5,410 bases of DNA from an uncultured Lachnospiraceae bacterium (GTDB lineage: Bacteria > Bacillota > Clostridia > Lachnospirales > Lachnospiraceae). This document shows, piece by piece, positions 1 to 5,323 of the stretch. Every line of letters starts with the position of its first letter. The first letter of the stretch is position 1. The position numbers and the translations under genes were made by a program. The stretch spans positions 1 to 5,410 of the forward strand of contig CAMWKA010000149.1 in the NCBI GenBank assembly GCA_947174725.1, written 5' to 3'. The notes beneath the pieces were generated by a model, which worked only from the letters and a program-made list of their open reading frames with translations, ran no database searches and was not told where the DNA came from.

Positions 1-17
1 GTTGTAGTCTTCACATA

Positions 18-36
18 AGACCACTACAAGTGGTCT
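18..36 (+). promoter_or_regulatory. Probable BlaI-type operator (autoregulatory dyad)
   Basis: AGACCACT (18-25) and AGTGGTCT (29-36) are perfect 8-base inverted arms around a 3-base centre, ACA. Inside lies TACAagTGgt (25-34), which keeps one half of the TACA-N2-TGTA core known for BlaI/MecI/CopY operators and approximates the other. It ends 32 bases before the start of a BlaI-family gene, the expected place for an autoregulatory site. A further TGTA at 3-6 could be the right half of a second box cut by the window edge. A weak promoter guess (TTGTAG 2-7, TACAAG 25-30, spacing 17) would overlap the dyad. The palindrome is seen directly; binding by the adjacent repressor is inferred. Confidence 0.6.
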
Positions 37-52
37 CTGGAAGGATTTTTGG

Positions 53-58
53 AAGGAG
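53..58 (+). promoter_or_regulatory. Ribosome binding site of the repressor gene
   Basis: AAGGAG lies 10 bases before the ATG at 69, a full Shine-Dalgarno core at good distance. It fixes the start of the BlaI-family gene. Confidence 0.8.
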
Positions 59-68
59 ATAGAAACAG

Positions 69-431
69 ATGGCAGAAATACAATTAGGTGTTATTGAGGC
101 GCGATATGCAGATATGATCTGGGAGCATGAGCCGGTTACCTCGTCTGAACTGGTAAAGATGACAGCGGTGGAATTTAACTGGAAGAGAACTACGGCACAC
201 AATGTGTTACGCAGATTAATCGACAAGGGATTGTTTCAGAATGACAACGGATTGGTGACTGCCGTGATTTCCAGGGATGAATTTTATTCCATGCAGAGCA
301 AAAAATATGTGGAAGATACCTTTGCCGGTTCCCTTCCGGCATTTATTGCGGCATTTATGCAGGGTTCTAAGATTACAGCGGATGAGGCGGAAGCGATCCA
401 TAGGATGATCGACAGAGCAGAGGAGTCATGA
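69..431 (+). CDS. BlaI/MecI/CopY-family transcriptional repressor
   Basis: This 120-residue protein has the usual length of BlaI/MecI repressors, cytoplasmic dimers that bind palindromic operators through an N-terminal winged helix and dimerise through a C-terminal helical part. Residues 6-56 give the winged-helix core. The segment W38-KRTTAHNVLRRLIDKG (38-54) matches the family recognition helix (W-x-x-T-T-x-x-x-L-x-R-L-x-x-K-G), and residues 57-67 form the wing. Residues 70-120 carry the typical tail, including S-R-D-E-F-Y and G-S-L-P-A-F. In staphylococcal BlaI/MecI the partner protease pathway cleaves at Asn-Phe within a similar tail. Here the closest equivalent appears to be A95-F96, so that Asn is not conserved. 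The start is set by AAGGAG at 53-58. The stop lies two bases before the preferred start of the M56 gene, so the two are co-transcribed and probably translationally coupled. It most likely represses its own operon through 18-36. The specific regulon cannot be told, so no gene symbol is assigned. Confidence 0.92.
   Translation: MAEIQLGVIEARYADMIWEHEPVTSSELVKMTAVEFNWKRTTAHNVLRRLIDKGLFQNDNGLVTAVISRDEFYSMQSKKYVEDTFAGSLPAFIAAFMQGSKITADEAEAIHRMIDRAEES
421..425 (+). promoter_or_regulatory. Ribosome binding site deciding the M56 gene start
   Basis: AGGAG sits inside the last codons of the repressor gene. It is only 2 bases from the ATG at 428, which overlaps the repressor stop as ATGA. It is 8 bases from the in-frame ATG at 434. 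The spacing favours 434 as the true start. Confidence 0.6.
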
Positions 432-433
432 GC

Positions 434-2908
434 ATGGGTGATATTTTCATGAAACTATTAAATATGAGCATTAATGCCGGGTGGTTGATATTGGCAGTGT
501 TATGTATCAGGCTGATATTTAAAAAAATTCCCAAATGGGTGAGTTGTTTATTGTGGGGTGTTGTTGCAATCAGGCTGATTTGTCCGTTTTCCATTGAAAG
601 CCGTTTCAGCATACTGCCAAGTGCGGAACCTATAAGATCCAGTACGGTTGTGGAAGGGGAAGTGCAAAATTATATACCGTCCATTGACAGTCATCTGACA
701 ATTGTGGAAAATACGATAAACCCAATGTTAACGGAGAGTTTTGCATATAACGAATCAGATAGTGTGGCGCCATTGCAGGTAGTTACAAATGTTGCCGGTT
801 ATGCCTGGTGCTGTGGCATGATTCTGTTGATCATCTGGGCAATGGTCAGCGCTATAAGACTGTATAAACTTGTAAGAGAAGCTGTATGTGTTAAGGATCA
901 TATTTATATTTGTGATGCCGTAAACTCGCCGTTTATTTTTGGAATCGTCAGACCACGGATCTATCTTCCTTCTGCACTGAATGAGAAAGAAATGAATTAT
1001 ATCGTTGCACATGAATCAGCACATCTTAAAAGAAAAGACCATTGGTGGAAATCCTTAGGATATTTATTGTTGTGCATCTATTGGTTTCATCCTCTTTGCT
1101 GGGCAGCATATGCTCTGTTTTGCAAGGACATTGAACTGGCATGTGATGAAAAAGTAGCCAAAGATATGACATTCGATGAAAAGAAAGAATATTCTAAAGT
1201 GCTGTTATCCTGCGCAAGGCAGAGGAGCCTGATCATGGTGTGTCCACTGGCTTTTGGGGAAGTGGGGGTTAGGGAAAGAGTAAAATCCGTATTGAACTAT
1301 AAAAAGCCGGCGTTATGGATCATGATAGCAGCGGCAGCAGTATTAGTAATATTGGCAATATGTTTCCTGACCGATCCAGGAAAAAATAATCAAAGCATGG
1401 AAAGTGCAGATGTGGAAAATGGAAGTATGGAAAGCGGAAGCATAGAAAACGGAAACATGGAAAGTGGTGAGGAATCGCCGGAACAGTTGATCAACAGATG
1501 GGCGCAGGCATTTGTCAATCGTGATGGAGAAACCATTGCGTCGCTGGCGTCTTTGGAAGTCAGAGAAGAACTGGGCAGGATGGAGTTTTTGATGGATTCG
1601 GAGGGGCAGATCATCTTCGGCTTGAGCAATCCTTGGCCGAGCTTGAGCAGTCCCTGGCCGAAGGATGTGAATACGGATTATACCGCCCATATCTATGAGG
1701 ATATCGGAACGGCAGAAATCTATTATTATGCACAGACTTCCGATCCGCATGTTTTTGTCTGGAGAGAGACGCTTACCTATGAAAAGGAAGGGGATTCCTA
1801 TATAGTTACGGGAGATGAACTAACATATTATGATAATATTTCTTCGGGTGCGGAATATGCGGAGGCCTATCAGGGGCGGATCGACGCAACTATGATCGAT
1901 TACACATGGAATGGGCTGGGAGAAGCATTAAATGATAATGCGGCTTCTTCCGACAATGACGTATATAAGGCTTTGTTATCGCCGGAAAGCGCGGCAGTTT
2001 CCCTGCTTAATCTTTCGACAGATCCGAGAGACGTGAGCATTTCGATCTATGACGGCAGCGAAGGAACAGGGATGGTAGGACTTGAAATTCTGTTTTTGCA
2101 GGATCAGTATACCGTAACGATCAGTATGATACAGCCGTATGGAATGTACGGCATATGGGTGCCTGCGGATTACCGGATCGATGTCGAATCAAGATTTATG
2201 GACATTCCGTGGGATGAGATCGAGGCAATCCCGGATGTGGGATATTATGATCACAGATTTGACAAGGTAATCTGTATCGGGGAGATTCCCGAATATGATA
2301 TCAGAGTGTACGGATATAATGATGAAGACATATCGAGGCGCGGCGTGGCAATAGATATTGCGGGTGATGTGAACTATTTTGACTGGTATTATACAAGCCC
2401 GCGGCAAATCATGCCGAAATTGTACTGGGATGAAGATGAAAGACAGCTTCAGATGGCGTTTCATATTCATACGGGAACCGGATTTGACGCAGAGGATCTT
2501 GTCATATTACAACAGTACGATACAGGAACACTTGTTCCCTATTACTTCCCTTATATTAATTATCGGGAAATCTTAAGTGAACGGATCGGATACAGTTTTG
2601 ATGACGGCAGCCGGGAACTGACGCTGACGGATACGGTAACAGGCAGGGATGTAGCGTCGGTTACGATTCCGGAGGGGGAAATAACGGGAATTTCTTGTGG
2701 CGATATTTCTTATTTTGAATTAGGAGAGTCTATCAAATTATCTGTATGTCCCGGTTTTTTCAGAGAGGGATATGCGGTTCCAGACTATACGGGTATGCCG
2801 GTTCTGGAATTTGAAGTAGAATATGAATGGGTTATCAATCATTATGGCGGAGATGAATTATCGTTTGACTTAGGGGATCTGGTGGGGATCCGCCAAGATG
2901 AAGATTAA
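434..2908 (+). CDS. BlaR1/MecR1-like M56 membrane metalloprotease with atypical extracytoplasmic sensor
   Basis: This 824-residue protein (826 from the alternative ATG at 428) is a BlaR1/MecR1-type sensor protease. In that family, ligand binding outside activates a cytoplasmic-side zinc site and leads to loss of the BlaI-type repressor. From 434, hydrophobic segments lie near residues 14-30, 35-52, 120-141, 204-224 and 295-312. The gluzincin motif HESAH is at 193-197, followed by KRKDH, and the third zinc ligand is probably E234 in DIELACDE (232-239), as in the family. After the last membrane segment comes a Ser/Glu/Asn/Gly-rich repeat linker (321-348). Residues about 348-470 resemble an NTF2-like fold (LINRWAQAFVNRDGETI). 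About 470-824 is a beta-rich region with QPYGMYGIW (567-575) and FDWYYTSPR (649-657). BlaR1 proper has a class-D beta-lactamase-like domain with an SxxK serine. I find no SxxK in the outer part, so the signal is unlikely to be a beta-lactam bound in the classical way. It is also longer than the roughly 580-600 residues of staphylococcal BlaR1. The family call is firm; the ligand is unknown. Confidence 0.9.
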   Translation: MGDIFMKLLNMSINAGWLILAVLCIRLIFKKIPKWVSCLLWGVVAIRLICPFSIESRFSILPSAEPIRSSTVVEGEVQNYIPSIDSHLTIVENTINPMLTESFAYNESDSVAPLQVVTNVAGYAWCCGMILLIIWAMVSAIRLYKLVREAVCVKDHIYICDAVNSPFIFGIVRPRIYLPSALNEKEMNYIVAHESAHLKRKDHWWKSLGYLLLCIYWFHPLCWAAYALFCKDIELACDEKVAKDMTFDEKKEYSKVLLSCARQRSLIMVCPLAFGEVGVRERVKSVLNYKKPALWIMIAAAAVLVILAICFLTDPGKNNQSMESADVENGSMESGSIENGNMESGEESPEQLINRWAQAFVNRDGETIASLASLEVREELGRMEFLMDSEGQIIFGLSNPWPSLSSPWPKDVNTDYTAHIYEDIGTAEIYYYAQTSDPHVFVWRETLTYEKEGDSYIVTGDELTYYDNISSGAEYAEAYQGRIDATMIDYTWNGLGEALNDNAASSDNDVYKALLSPESAAVSLLNLSTDPRDVSISIYDGSEGTGMVGLEILFLQDQYTVTISMIQPYGMYGIWVPADYRIDVESRFMDIPWDEIEAIPDVGYYDHRFDKVICIGEIPEYDIRVYGYNDEDISRRGVAIDIAGDVNYFDWYYTSPRQIMPKLYWDEDERQLQMAFHIHTGTGFDAEDLVILQQYDTGTLVPYYFPYINYREILSERIGYSFDDGSRELTLTDTVTGRDVASVTIPEGEITGISCGDISYFELGESIKLSVCPGFFREGYAVPDYTGMPVLEFEVEYEWVINHYGGDELSFDLGDLVGIRQDED
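1394..1468 (+). repeat. 15-base in-frame tandem repeat (linker of the M56 protein)
   Basis: Five consecutive 15-base units (1394, 1409, 1424, 1439, 1454) encode SMESA, DVENG, SMESG, SIENG and NMESG. They alternate, so the best match is at 30 bases (SMES.. / ..ENG). The array lies just after the last membrane helix of the M56 protein and forms an acidic, flexible spacer between the membrane and the outer domain. The unit length is a multiple of three, so copy changes would keep the frame. Confidence 0.85.
1621..1662 (+). repeat. 21-base tandem duplication in the M56 sensor domain
   Basis: Units 1621-1641 and 1642-1662 differ at 3 of 21 bases. They encode LSNPWPS and LSSPWPK in tandem (residues 397-403 and 404-410 of the protein starting at 434). 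The low divergence suggests a fairly recent in-frame duplication inside the NTF2-like part of the sensor. Confidence 0.85.
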
Positions 2909-2971
2909 TTTTTCGGAGTTACCATACTGCTGTTGAAATCTATGGAGTCGCGATGGCATTGCGCATCTTCC

Positions 2972-4258
2972 TTAGTATATGAGTTTTTTAATTTGGGTAA
3001 CCACCCAGTCTTCATATTCTAAGTGATAGGCGGAGCCGCAGCTTGGGCAATGTTTTTCCTTGGTGGCATCAAAACTTGCACCGCAGTTTTTGCATTGCAG
3101 CCGTTGAATTGAAAAATGCATATTGATAGGACGGTTGAGATTTCGTTTTACCTGTATGCTGTATTTGTTTCGCCTTTGATAAATCTTCTCTCCATTATCA
3201 TACAGATTATCCAGAAAAACAGTTACCGTAACAAAACAAAAATCCCCTTTGATTCGGAAATTCTTTAATCCCATTCCACCGGCATAAAATACGTCTATAA
3301 CGTCATCAAACATACCGTCCAAAGGAGCCCCCTCATAAATTGCGAGTTCCGAAAGATTGTCCGTAAAGATGATTGCTTTGAGTAGGGAAATTACTTTGTT
3401 GGAAAAATATTCGTAAGAAAATTCCGGACTGTAGCGCTTCATCAGATTGAAAAACCGCCACCCGGAACCCAGTGAAGGCAGCATCGGCATGGTTCTTCCT
3501 GATTCCCATATGAGTTTTCCAAGTAAGGAATATGTGTAAAGAAGCCAGCCCATAGTTACACCGCCGAAAACGCTGGTCAGAAGCAAAGTAAATAAAAATG
3601 ATACCGGACCTCCCTCAGGTATTCCGTCAAAAAAGAGGTATTTGAACAGCATAAAAAAGAAAAACAAAATTCCCGCCACCACCATGAATTTTGCAAGCTT
3701 GGCTTTGTATTCTTCCTCGGTTAATCCCATGTCTTCCAGAAAGTAATAGTTAGATACCACGGGAAAAATATCTGACATCCGAAAGCATGTTCCGCAGTAA
3801 GGACACCCGGTCTGTAGCTGGGCAATAGTAGAAACGCCGCCGCATGATGGGCAGTTATAAGTAGCATTCTTTGCAAGCTGCGGTGTATTGACGTCGGTAA
3901 TCGTCTGATAGAAACTCATGTTTTTCCGGTTTGTATATTCTTTTTTGCCGTTTCTGATAATCGTTCTTTCCATAGCGCAGGTACGACATTTCATTTGACT
4001 GGTATAATGCGCGTCACTCCAACGTCTGCAATCCAGATCTTTGTCGGCAAAATGTCCCCTTGGGGTAAAGCTGTACTGCATAGATATTCTCTTATTTTGC
4101 AGACGTTCTTTTTGAAGCTTCAGGGCGTATCGGATATCCTGATCTCCTCCCTTAGGCGCTTCTCCTGTCATGGTATATTCTTCAAGATTGATAGCAAATC
4201 TTTCAAACATGCTGCCGTTGGAACGCGACCAGATGATTTTTGGGGTTTTCTCTTTCAT
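2972..4258 (-). CDS. Zinc-ribbon membrane protein with Tim44-like C-terminal region
   Basis: This 428-residue protein has no function I can assign. The N-terminal 185 residues are cytoplasm-like and carry C77, a CRTC pair (C91/C94) and a CPSCG...CPYCG ribbon (C136/C139 with C152/C155, plus C158). Two hydrophobic segments follow at about 189-209 (AGILFFFFMLFKYLFF) and 219-246. Residues about 275-385 look like the Tim44-like/NTF2-type fold of bacterial zinc-ribbon membrane proteins: a helical start (YEYFSNKVISLLKAIIF), a middle with LSELAIYEGAPL, then strands ending RRNKYSIQVKRN. A second ribbon, CKNCG...CPSCG (C389/C392/C404/C407), is followed by YEDWVVTQIKK, the order I recall for Tim44-like/zinc-ribbon proteins. 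CTCCTT at 4269-4274 on the plus strand gives AAGGAG on the minus strand, 10 bases before the ATG, and supports the start. It is convergent with the M56 gene (63-base gap) and divergent from the 200-residue gene. It appears to be a single-gene unit. The domain call is from pattern memory and moderately sure. Confidence 0.75.
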   Translation of the reverse strand: MKEKTPKIIWSRSNGSMFERFAINLEEYTMTGEAPKGGDQDIRYALKLQKERLQNKRISMQYSFTPRGHFADKDLDCRRWSDAHYTSQMKCRTCAMERTIIRNGKKEYTNRKNMSFYQTITDVNTPQLAKNATYNCPSCGGVSTIAQLQTGCPYCGTCFRMSDIFPVVSNYYFLEDMGLTEEEYKAKLAKFMVVAGILFFFFMLFKYLFFDGIPEGGPVSFLFTLLLTSVFGGVTMGWLLYTYSLLGKLIWESGRTMPMLPSLGSGWRFFNLMKRYSPEFSYEYFSNKVISLLKAIIFTDNLSELAIYEGAPLDGMFDDVIDVFYAGGMGLKNFRIKGDFCFVTVTVFLDNLYDNGEKIYQRRNKYSIQVKRNLNRPINMHFSIQRLQCKNCGASFDATKEKHCPSCGSAYHLEYEDWVVTQIKKLIY

Positions 4259-4293
4259 GTAGGATTCTCTCCTTTTTTAGGCGATTTTATCAT

Positions 4294-4322
4294 ATTTTAT
4301 GTTCCGCCATTTCTCTGGTTAA
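4294..4322 (-). promoter_or_regulatory. Candidate promoter of the zinc-ribbon gene
   Basis: Read on the minus strand, TTAACC (plus 4317-4322) and TAAAAT (plus 4294-4299) are separated by 17 bases. They match the housekeeping -35 and -10 consensus at 4/6 and 5/6. The -10 lies about 35 bases before the start codon. A TATGAT (plus 4289-4294) is an alternative -10 but has no good -35. Confidence 0.5.
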
Positions 4323-4363
4323 TAGATAAGTAACAGTTATTGGCCCTTCAGTAAAAGCACCTT

Positions 4364-4390
4364 TTTACATAGTAACAATTTCATTATAAA
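4364..4390 (+). promoter_or_regulatory. Tentative promoter of the 200-residue gene
   Basis: TTTACA (4364-4369) matches the -35 consensus at 5/6. TATAAA (4385-4390) matches the -10 at 5/6 with a short 15-base spacer, or TAAATT (4387-4392) at 4/6 with 17. Transcription from here would give a leader of about 215 bases. The TTATAT-type sequences at 4446-4454 are competing candidates with poorer -35 partners. Confidence 0.35.
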
Positions 4391-4396
4391 TTATGA
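4381..4396. promoter_or_regulatory. AT-rich dyad overlapping the candidate -10
   Basis: TCATTATAAATTATGA has 6 of 8 symmetric pairs, with TCAT/ATGA as the outer arms. It overlaps the tentative -10 box. It could be an operator, but AT-rich dyads of this quality also occur by chance. Confidence 0.25.
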
Positions 4397-4406
4397 TGTT
4401 TTTATT

Positions 4407-4426
4407 AGCAACAATATATCGTTGCT
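4407..4426. promoter_or_regulatory. 20-base near-perfect palindrome
   Basis: AGCAAC (4407-4412) and GTTGCT (4421-4426) are perfect 6-base arms. The inner eight bases pair as well except for one mismatch (4413/4420) around an ATATAT centre. The length and symmetry are typical of a site for a dimeric regulator, and it lies just downstream of the tentative promoter. No recognised regulator motif was identified. Confidence 0.4.
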
Positions 4427-4490
4427 GCTTTCAGTTGTTTCACTGTTATATTATAGTCATTTTATGCTTTTATTGGGAGTTTTGAGTACT

Positions 4491-4595
4491 CCGGGTAAAG
4501 AACGGCGTCCCTACAGTCGAAAGATATAAAGAAGCTATTGCAGCAGAAAGTTTCAAATGCTGCGGATAGCGGAAAATACCCGGTCAATAGGCCGG
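4491..4595 (+). ncRNA. Possible structured 5' leader of the 200-residue gene
   Basis: CCGGGTA (4491-4497) is perfectly complementary to TACCCGG (4577-4583) and would enclose a hairpin. In that hairpin GCTATTGCAGCA (4534-4545) pairs with 4558-4570 as 12 pairs, with one wobble and one bulged G, around a 12-base loop. A competing short stem pairs CCGG 4580-4583 with CCGG 4592-4595, four bases before the ribosome binding site. The complementarity is seen directly. That it is a functional RNA is inference. It matches no riboswitch class I know, and the same stretch also reads like a coding remnant. Confidence 0.35.
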
Positions 4596-4612
4596 AGAAA
4601 GGAGAGAGTTAA
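4499..4612 (+). pseudogene. Possible 3' coding remnant upstream of the 200-residue gene
   Basis: In the frame beginning at 4499 there are 37 sense codons after a stop at 4496-4498, ending with TAA at 4610-4612, one base before the next ATG. The reading RTASLQSKDIKKLLQQKV followed by GKYPVNRPEKGES looks like a charged helix and hydrophilic tail, with no good start codon. The +1 neighbour frame also reads plausibly (KNGVPTVERYKEAIAAESFK, 4498-4557). It could be the decayed end of a former upstream cistron, possibly with a frameshift, or a coincidence in a structured leader. Evidence is composition and appearance only. Confidence 0.25.
4599..4604 (+). promoter_or_regulatory. Ribosome binding site of the 200-residue gene
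   Basis: AAGGAG is 9 bases before the ATG at 4614. It selects this start over the in-frame upstream ATG at 4557, which has no purine-rich site before it. Confidence 0.8.
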
Positions 4613-4613
4613 T

Positions 4614-5216
4614 ATGAATGTTGGAGGAATTGGAGCCAATCAGTATGCATGGGATTCCGAGTATCGTGTTTCCCGCAGAACCGGCGCGGTAACGAACTTC
4701 AGAAAGACAATGCAGAATGCCGTCAACAAATCCCAGGGAAATGTGATCCATGGATTATGGGGCGAGAAGAATCAGGCGGGGGACACCGTTGTAGGAGCGT
4801 GGGCCAATACATCTGCAAATACGTCGGTAACCGTGTATCAACCGAAGGATTTTGATGAGAAGAATCCGGTCTATAAGATGAAAATCTGGGACAGCGAAGG
4901 TAATGTAACGGAGAGAAGCGTGAATCTGAAAGATGTTGATCCATGGAAGAGTGATTCGTTTGATATGTACGCATATTCCTGTTATGCAAGCCGCAGTGGA
5001 AAATATAATTCTGCCGTTTCTAAATATATGGGGACATATGCGCACTATACAGACGGATTGTACGGTGGTTCTTCTTATTACAACATGCTGCAGCCCACGA
5101 ACTGGTTAAGTGCGGTAAACAGCGTCATGAACACGCAGTATGGACTTGGAAACATAAGCGGTTACATGGGTTACAAGGGATTTTATGATTTCCTGAGCGG
5201 TGGCAATCTATTCTGA
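4614..5216 (+). CDS. Uncharacterised tyrosine-rich protein, probable Lachnospiraceae family
   Basis: This 200-residue protein has no known function. It has no signal peptide, membrane segment or catalytic motif I recognise. Residues 1-11 (MNVGGIGANQY) form a short Gly-rich start. Residues 30-70 are polar, with GVVAxWAN-like and NTSANTS stretches. Residues 72-122 form the best-looking conserved block (VTVYQPKDFDEKNPVYKMK, then IWDSEGNVTERSVNL, VDP and DMYAYSCY), which reads as several beta strands. The C-terminal 80 residues are rich in Tyr, Gly and Ser and end GFYDFLSGGNLF. Tyrosine makes up 18 of 200 residues and there is one cysteine (C123). I recall hypothetical proteins with a similar KDFDxxNPVYKxKxWDxxGNxTER block, often in several copies, in Lachnospiraceae genomes. 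That is memory, not a search. It is transcribed away from the zinc-ribbon gene with its own leader and is followed by a hairpin, so it looks monocistronic. Confidence 0.85.
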   Translation: MNVGGIGANQYAWDSEYRVSRRTGAVTNFRKTMQNAVNKSQGNVIHGLWGEKNQAGDTVVGAWANTSANTSVTVYQPKDFDEKNPVYKMKIWDSEGNVTERSVNLKDVDPWKSDSFDMYAYSCYASRSGKYNSAVSKYMGTYAHYTDGLYGGSSYYNMLQPTNWLSAVNSVMNTQYGLGNISGYMGYKGFYDFLSGGNLF

Positions 5217-5245
5217 TCATATCGTTTGGACCTTATGGAAAGCGG

Positions 5246-5275
5246 TGCGGCTCCTGAATGACAGAGGGAGCCGCA
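5246..5275 (+). terminator. Strong hairpin after the 200-residue gene, probable 3' end
   Basis: TGCGGCTCC (5246-5254) pairs perfectly with GGAGCCGCA (5267-5275), nine pairs with six or more G-C, around a 12-base loop, 29 bases after the stop. The position fits a terminator, but the bases that follow (AATTAATG) are not a T-run, so an intrinsic terminator of the standard kind is not shown. It could be a Rho-assisted or processed 3' end. Confidence 0.5.
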
Positions 5276-5323
5276 AATTAATGTAGAGAAAAAGAAAAGG
5301 ATGGTCGCATATCGAAATACAGA

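Larger units (their letters stand above)
4259..4613. other. Divergent intergenic region of 355 bases
   Basis: This stretch separates the divergent zinc-ribbon and 200-residue genes. The left two thirds (about 4285-4475) are AT-rich and hold the minus-strand promoter, an AGTAACA direct repeat (4329-4335 and 4371-4377), a bulged hairpin (GTAAAAG 4351-4357 with CTTTTTAC 4361-4368), a candidate plus-strand promoter and two dyads. The right third (about 4476-4613) is clearly less AT-rich and can fold extensively. It has no complete gene, but short open stretches there read like protein. Confidence 0.7.

Noticed and set aside
428..433. ATG at 428 as the start of the M56 gene, overlapping the repressor stop as ATGA
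   Set aside because: AGGAG at 421-425 is only 2 bases away. The ATG at 434 has 8-base spacing and aligns better with the usual N-terminus of the family. The overlap start remains possible.
1343..1750. Long minus-strand open frames inside the M56 gene
   Set aside because: They are shadows of the plus-strand gene, lack ribosome binding sites and have unprotein-like composition.
2909..2971. Hairpins between the convergent genes (CCATA 2922-2926 with TATGG 2941-2945; GATGGC 2952-2957 with GCgCATC 2961-2967) as a bidirectional terminator
   Set aside because: The stems are 5-6 pairs with a long loop or a bulge, and no T-run follows on either strand.
3995..4333. 112-residue plus-strand open frame opposite the zinc-ribbon gene
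   Set aside because: It overlaps a well-supported gene with a good ribosome binding site and family motifs. The translation matches nothing and has no upstream site.
4476..4492. GGAGT/ACTCC hairpin containing GAGTACTC as a terminator
   Set aside because: A 5-pair stem with no following T-run is too weak. It is kept only as a possible competitor in the leader fold.
4491..4595. Known riboswitch class (c-di-GMP, purine, THF, fluoride) in the leader
   Set aside because: None of the conserved core sequences I know for these classes is present. Only generic pairing and a GAAA-type loop are seen.
4557..4613. Upstream in-frame ATG extending the 200-residue protein by 19 residues
   Set aside because: There is no ribosome binding site before it, the added residues are basic and unlike the rest, and AAGGAG at 4599-4604 clearly serves 4614.
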